Below are positions 5,560-8,877 of a stretch of 8,877 bases of DNA, one piece after another. The translations under genes were made by a program, and so were the position numbers. A model generated the notes under the pieces. The model ran no database searches. It was not told the DNA's origin and saw only the letters and a list, made by a program, of their open reading frames with translations. Origin of the DNA: Propionibacteriaceae bacterium (GTDB taxonomy: Bacteria > Actinomycetota > Actinomycetes > Propionibacteriales > Propionibacteriaceae); NCBI GenBank assembly GCA_031255975.1, contig JAIRRM010000123.1, positions 1-8,877 of the forward strand, written 5' to 3'. Numbering within the stretch: position 1 is the stretch's first letter; every line of letters begins with the position of its first letter.

Positions 5560-5925
5560 GTGAACAGACTTTTGGGGGCCTGGGGTGAGCAGATTGCGGT
5601 GGATCACCTGCTTGGTTTGGGCTGGACGATAGCCGACCGCAACTGGCGCTGCGACGCGGGCGAACTGGACATCGTGGCACTGGAGCCGTTACCGGGTAGG
5701 CCGCCCTGTGTCGTCGTGGTGGAAGTGAAGGCGAAGGCCGGAACAAGATACGGCCCTCCGCTGGAGGCAATCACCCATCGGAAGCTCAATCGGCTGCGTG
5801 CGCTGGCGGTACGTTGGGTGCGGGAGCATCCCGGCGTCGGGCTGGGGCTGCGTCTTGATGCTGTCGGGGTGCTGAAATCGCCGGGGTGTGCGCCGCGGCT
5901 TACCCATGTCAGGGGCGCGTCATGA
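5560..5925 (+). CDS. yraN: YraN/UPF0102 family protein with nuclease-like fold
   Basis: A 121-residue member of UPF0102, related to Holliday-junction-resolvase-type PD-(D/E)XK enzymes; its biochemical role is not established. The visible hallmarks are LGAWGEQIAVDHLLGLGW (about 5-22), NWRCDAGELDIVA with Asp37, the EVK core at 55-57 in VVVVEVKAKAG, and KLNRLRALAVRWV. Asp37, Glu55 and Lys57 are the presumed metal-site residues. The GTG at 5560 is preferred because the family begins a few residues before the GEQIA motif. The open frame runs back to 5434, but through the DnaA-box region, and that extension has no family similarity. There is no Shine-Dalgarno; a -10-like motif lies just upstream. 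Its TGA overlaps the comM ATG (ATGA), so it heads a coupled yraN-comM-dprA operon. Confidence 0.92.
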   Translation: MNRLLGAWGEQIAVDHLLGLGWTIADRNWRCDAGELDIVALEPLPGRPPCVVVVEVKAKAGTRYGPPLEAITHRKLNRLRALAVRWVREHPGVGLGLRLDAVGVLKSPGCAPRLTHVRGAS

Positions 5926-7466
5926 GTACGGCAGCCGCGTGGTCGGTGGCGCTGACTGGGCTGGACGGCACCATGGTGGAGGTCGAGGCGTCCATCACAT
6001 CGGGGTTGCCATGCACGGTGCTGGTGGGGCTGCCGGATACGGCGCTGAATGAGTCTCGGGATCGTTGCCGGGCGGCGGCGTCCAGCTTGGGGGTGGGATG
6101 GCCTACCGAGCGGCTCACCATCAACCTCACTCCGGCGTCGTTGCCGAAGGCCGGGAGTCATTACGATCTCGCCATTATGGCGGCGGTACTGTGCGCTGCG
6201 GGCAAGGTGCCGTCTCAGGTGGCCAGTCGGGCGGTGCTCATCGGCGAGATTGGCCTAGATGGTCGGGTGCGACGGGTCAACGGGGTATTGCCGGCGGTGC
6301 TGGCCGCTAGACGTGCCGGTCGGTCATTGGTGATTGTGCCGATGATTCAGGTGGCGGAGGCGCGACTGGTGACCGACGTTGAGGTGTGGGGCGTCGGGTC
6401 GTTGGCCGACCTGATGGAGGCGCTGCATGGGCGTCCACCTGAGATCGTGCCGGTGCCCGGCGCGGTCACGGCATCGTCCGAACCCGCGCGACGGCTCGAC
6501 TTGGCGGACGTAACCGGGCAACCCGAGGGGCGTTGGGCGTTGGAAGTGGCCGCGGCGGGCGGGCACCATCTGTTTTTCCAGGGGCCACCCGGAGTTGGTA
6601 AGACGATGCTGGCTGAGCGGCTGCCGACGCTACTGCCGCCGCTCACCCAGGACGAGGCGCTACAAGTGTCGGCGCTGCACTCGTTGGCCGGGGAACCACT
6701 GGGTGAATTGATAACAGTGCCGCCGTATTTTGCTCCACACCACAACGCCACCGTGGCGGCGATGGTAGGCGGTGGCTCACGGTTGGCGAAACCAGGCGCG
6801 ATTTCGTTGGCGCATCGTGGGGTGTTGTTCCTCGACGAGGTTCCGGAGTTCTCCACTCGTGTAATTGAGAGCCTACGTACCCCGTTGGAATCGGGGTGGG
6901 TGAGTGTGGCGCGGGCACAGGGCATGGTGCGGTATCCGGCCCGATTCCAGTTGGTGCTGGGGGCTAATCCCTGCCCGTGTGGCAGGTATGGGGCGACGGT
7001 AGGGCGCTCGGGTGTGGGGTGTCGCTGCCAGCCGATGCAGCTACGGCGTTACAACGAGCGGATATCCGCGCCGATGCTGGATCGGGTTGACATACATCAG
7101 CGCCTCGACGCTCCTCGTCGGGCGTTCGCCGGTGTCACCGAGGAGCATCCGGAAAGTAGCGCTCAGGTGGCGGCTCGGGTGGCTGAGGCGCGCGAGCGGC
7201 AGCGGCATCGACTGGCGGGCACCGGGTGGCTGCTGAACGCCGAAGTGCCAGGGTATTACCTACGGCGGGCGCTGCCACCACAAGGCGGGCGACAATTGCT
7301 GGAGACAGCATTGGCGCAGGGGCGGGTGAGTGCGCGAGGCGTTGACAAGGTGATTCGGTTGGCGTGGACGTTGGCGGATTTGGAAGGTATGGCGGCGGTT
7401 GGTGCCGATCAGGTGGCGGCGGCGCTGTCGCTGAACCGAGCGGAGTGGCAGGTGGCAGCGCTATGA
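5922..7466 (+). CDS. comM: ComM/YifB family AAA+ ATPase (Mg-chelatase-like)
   Basis: A 514-residue protein of the YifB/ComM family. In naturally competent bacteria, ComM is a hexameric helicase that drives branch migration when incoming DNA is integrated; in other hosts the role is less clear. The N-terminal Lon-protease-like domain (about 1-175) includes GLPDTALNESRDR, LTINLTPASLPKAGSHYDLA and GEIGLDGRVRRVNGVLP. The AAA+ domain has Walker A GPPGVGKT at 221-228, Walker B VLFLDEV at 301-307 and LDRVDIHQ at 387-393. A cysteine cluster, NPCPCGRYG then CRCQ (Cys351, 353, 367 and 369), is a probable zinc site. The C-terminal helical domain ends LADLEGMAAVGADQVAAALSLN. AGGGG at 5911-5915 lies 6 nt before ATG 5922, supporting this start over ATG 5886. 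The stop overlaps dprA by ATGA. All catalytic motifs are intact. Confidence 0.95.
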   Translation: MSTAAAWSVALTGLDGTMVEVEASITSGLPCTVLVGLPDTALNESRDRCRAAASSLGVGWPTERLTINLTPASLPKAGSHYDLAIMAAVLCAAGKVPSQVASRAVLIGEIGLDGRVRRVNGVLPAVLAARRAGRSLVIVPMIQVAEARLVTDVEVWGVGSLADLMEALHGRPPEIVPVPGAVTASSEPARRLDLADVTGQPEGRWALEVAAAGGHHLFFQGPPGVGKTMLAERLPTLLPPLTQDEALQVSALHSLAGEPLGELITVPPYFAPHHNATVAAMVGGGSRLAKPGAISLAHRGVLFLDEVPEFSTRVIESLRTPLESGWVSVARAQGMVRYPARFQLVLGANPCPCGRYGATVGRSGVGCRCQPMQLRRYNERISAPMLDRVDIHQRLDAPRRAFAGVTEEHPESSAQVAARVAEARERQRHRLAGTGWLLNAEVPGYYLRRALPPQGGRQLLETALAQGRVSARGVDKVIRLAWTLADLEGMAAVGADQVAAALSLNRAEWQVAAL

Positions 7467-8602
7467 GCGAATGGAACGATGAGCGGCTGGTGCGGGCAGC
7501 GTTGTCACAGGTATGTGGGCCGGGCACGCCGCGTCTGGCTCGTATGGTGGCAGAGCATGGCGTTGAAGAAGTCTGGTGTCGGGTACGGGCTGGAGAAGGT
7601 GAACCTGGGTGGTCGTTGCGGGCTGCGATGTGCGAGCCGGAACGTATCGCCGCGCAGGCGGAGCAGCACGGCATCCGCTTCGTGATACCGGGGGATGCCG
7701 AATGGCCGTCGGAGTTGGGAGTGTTGGAAACGCCGCAAGCCACCGTCGCGGGGATGGGTGGTCTGCCCGTCGGGCTGTGGGCGCTTGGCCCGGCGTCGCT
7801 GGCCGATGTCGGACGGCGTGGGGTGGCTATCGTGGGAGCGAGGGCCGCCACTCGCTACGGCGAACTGGTGGCGCAAGAACTCGCCGCTGAGCTTCACGGG
7901 TTCACCGTGGTGTCGGGTGGGGCGTACGGCATCGACTCCGCGGCGCATCGTGGCGCCATGGAGGTTGGTGGGGCAACGCTTGGGGTGTACGCCCAGGGGC
8001 TTGATCTGGTGTATCCGCAGGGCAACTGGCGGATGTACCAGCGGCTATGTGCTGAGCATGTGGTGGTGTCGGAGGCCCCGCCTGGCGTGCCGCCCACGAA
8101 ACATGCCTTTTTGGCCCGCAATCGACTGATCGCGGCATTGGCGCGCGGTAGCATCGTCGTCGAGGCGGCGATACGCAGCGGTGCCCGTAACACCGCCAAC
8201 TGGGCCGGTCTCATGGGGCGGGTGGTGATGGCGGTGCCCGGGCCGGTGACATCTGCCGCATCCGTAACCCCTAACCGGCTGATTCGTGACGGCGAGGCTG
8301 CGCTGGTATCCAGCGCCGAGGATGTGTTGGCGCTACTCGCCGATCTTGGCACGGTGGGGGAGACGCCGTCATGCGCCGCCCCGCAGCCTTTCGATCTGCT
8401 CACCCCAGAACAGCAAGCCGTACACGAGGCGTTGCCGGTACGCGGTGGGCGCACTGTTGCCGAACTAGCGCCACTTTCGGGGTTATCGATGCCGAAGCTC
8501 CACTCCGCGTTGGTGGCGTTGGAACTGCTCGGTTTGGCACAACAGGTAGCTGACGGGTGGCGTCTGGTGCGGCAAGTTGCGGCTCCGGGTAAGGTCAGGT
8601 GA
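7463..8602 (+). CDS. dprA: DNA processing protein DprA
   Basis: DprA binds incoming single-stranded DNA and loads RecA during transformation; it is also kept in many bacteria not known to be competent. The 379-residue product has an N-terminal helical region (about 1-110) and a Rossmann-like core with GVAIVGARAATRYG, VVSGGAYGIDSAAHRGAM, LARNRLIAAL and VVEAAIRSGARNTANWA. A C-terminal winged-helix-like segment, from LTPEQQAVHEAL through LSMPKLHSALVALELLGL, closes the protein. The SGGAYGID form of the core motif is usual in actinobacteria. AGGTGG at 7450-7455 lies 7 nt before ATG 7463, which overlaps the comM stop, so this start is preferred over the open frame reaching back to 7364. Together with yraN and comM it forms the compact DNA-handling operon of this region. 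Confidence 0.95.
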   Translation: MSEWNDERLVRAALSQVCGPGTPRLARMVAEHGVEEVWCRVRAGEGEPGWSLRAAMCEPERIAAQAEQHGIRFVIPGDAEWPSELGVLETPQATVAGMGGLPVGLWALGPASLADVGRRGVAIVGARAATRYGELVAQELAAELHGFTVVSGGAYGIDSAAHRGAMEVGGATLGVYAQGLDLVYPQGNWRMYQRLCAEHVVVSEAPPGVPPTKHAFLARNRLIAALARGSIVVEAAIRSGARNTANWAGLMGRVVMAVPGPVTSAASVTPNRLIRDGEAALVSSAEDVLALLADLGTVGETPSCAAPQPFDLLTPEQQAVHEALPVRGGRTVAELAPLSGLSMPKLHSALVALELLGLAQQVADGWRLVRQVAAPGKVR

Positions 8603-8823
8603 TGCCCCTGGCTGTAAGCGGTATGGGTTGGGCTTGCATGAGGCGTGAAGAGTTCCCATCAAAGGGGTGCCCCGTGTTTTATGACTGCGCGGAGAGCAGC
8701 GGGTCGCAGTCGTTGATGGCGTAGGCGGCGGCGGCGGCATCAATTCGGTTCGGTTCACCAGTCACGCCGTTCAGATGCCTAGGTTTTGCTGTCGCATCCG
8801 TCCTTCGGAACCGGGGTGAGTGT
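8603..8823. other. Intergenic region after dprA
   Basis: These 221 nt hold no gene or RNA that I can recognise. Visible items are a 7-bp inverted repeat (GACTGCG at 8683-8689 with CGCAGTC at 8705-8711), a short GGC repeat from about 8722, a GGGGTGCCCC motif at 8664-8673 followed by GTGTTTT that could be a weak dprA terminator, and TAGGTT at 8780-8785, which fits a -10 pattern for the next gene. Confidence 0.4.
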
Positions 8824-8877
8824 ATGTCCAGTGTCGGGTTGCTTGATTTCACCGGCGCGATTCGCGGTAAATATGAC
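8824..8877 (+). CDS. Start of an unidentified gene (3' truncated by window end)
   Basis: An open frame begins ATG TCC AGT and reads MSSVGLLDFTGAIRGKYD to the window edge without a stop. GGGG at 8813-8816 lies 7 nt before the ATG, a usable ribosome binding site, and a -10-like TAGGTT is at 8780-8785. I do not recognise the protein from 18 residues. A GTG at 8816 in another frame is also open to the end, so the reading frame itself is not certain. Confidence 0.4.
   Translation, partial: MSSVGLLDFTGAIRGKYD

Noticed and set aside
8664..8680. GGGGTGCCCC plus GTGTTTT as a strong dprA terminator
   Set aside because: A two-base loop is not possible, so the real stem would be 3 bp; too weak to call as a separate feature.
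8722..8740. GGC trinucleotide repeat after dprA
   Set aside because: Only about five units in GC-rich non-coding DNA; no sign of function.

Overview
This is an ordinary-looking stretch of a GC-rich actinobacterial (Actinomycetota) chromosome. Every recognisable gene is on the + strand, packed head to tail, and most belong to the conserved core. The gene order rpsP-khpA-rimM-trmD-rplS-lepB-rnhB-DUF2469-yraN-comM-dprA is a familiar actinobacterial arrangement. The DUF2469 family, the alanine/glutamate-rich tail on S16 and the long proline-rich N-terminus of signal peptidase I also point to that phylum. Genus and species cannot be read from the sequence.

Left part (1-2908): ribosome and tRNA maturation. 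A 5'-truncated rpsP (S16) is followed closely by a small KH-domain RNA-binding protein (KhpA type), rimM (30S maturation), trmD (tRNA m1G37 methyltransferase) and, after a 124-nt leader, rplS (L19). Starts and stops touch or overlap at rpsP/khpA and rimM/trmD, so one translationally coupled operon is likely. Middle part (2909-5349): after a possible terminator come lepB (signal peptidase I), rnhB (RNase HII) overlapping its end, and a DUF2469 gene. Right part (5350-8602): a 210-nt regulatory gap with palindromes and two facing DnaA-box-like sites precedes yraN-comM-dprA, which are joined by ATGA overlaps. DprA (and possibly ComM) act on incoming DNA in transformation; YraN is a nuclease-fold protein. 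The last 275 nt hold a gap and the first 18 codons of an unidentified gene.

The most unusual item is inside trmD. Four complete 72-bp tandem repeats plus a partial fifth sit in frame in this normally invariant essential gene. They add about 125-130 residues just before the AdoMet-binding knot. Each unit contains a GC-rich inverted repeat of the kind seen in interspersed palindromic elements of other bacteria, so this looks like an expanded, protein-coding palindromic repeat that the host tolerates. Secondary items are alternative pairings in the rplS leader, the DnaA-box pair before the yraN-comM-dprA operon, and a recurring TAGA-type -10 motif placed for leaderless transcription at lepB, DUF2469 and yraN. 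I do not see a new multi-gene system here.
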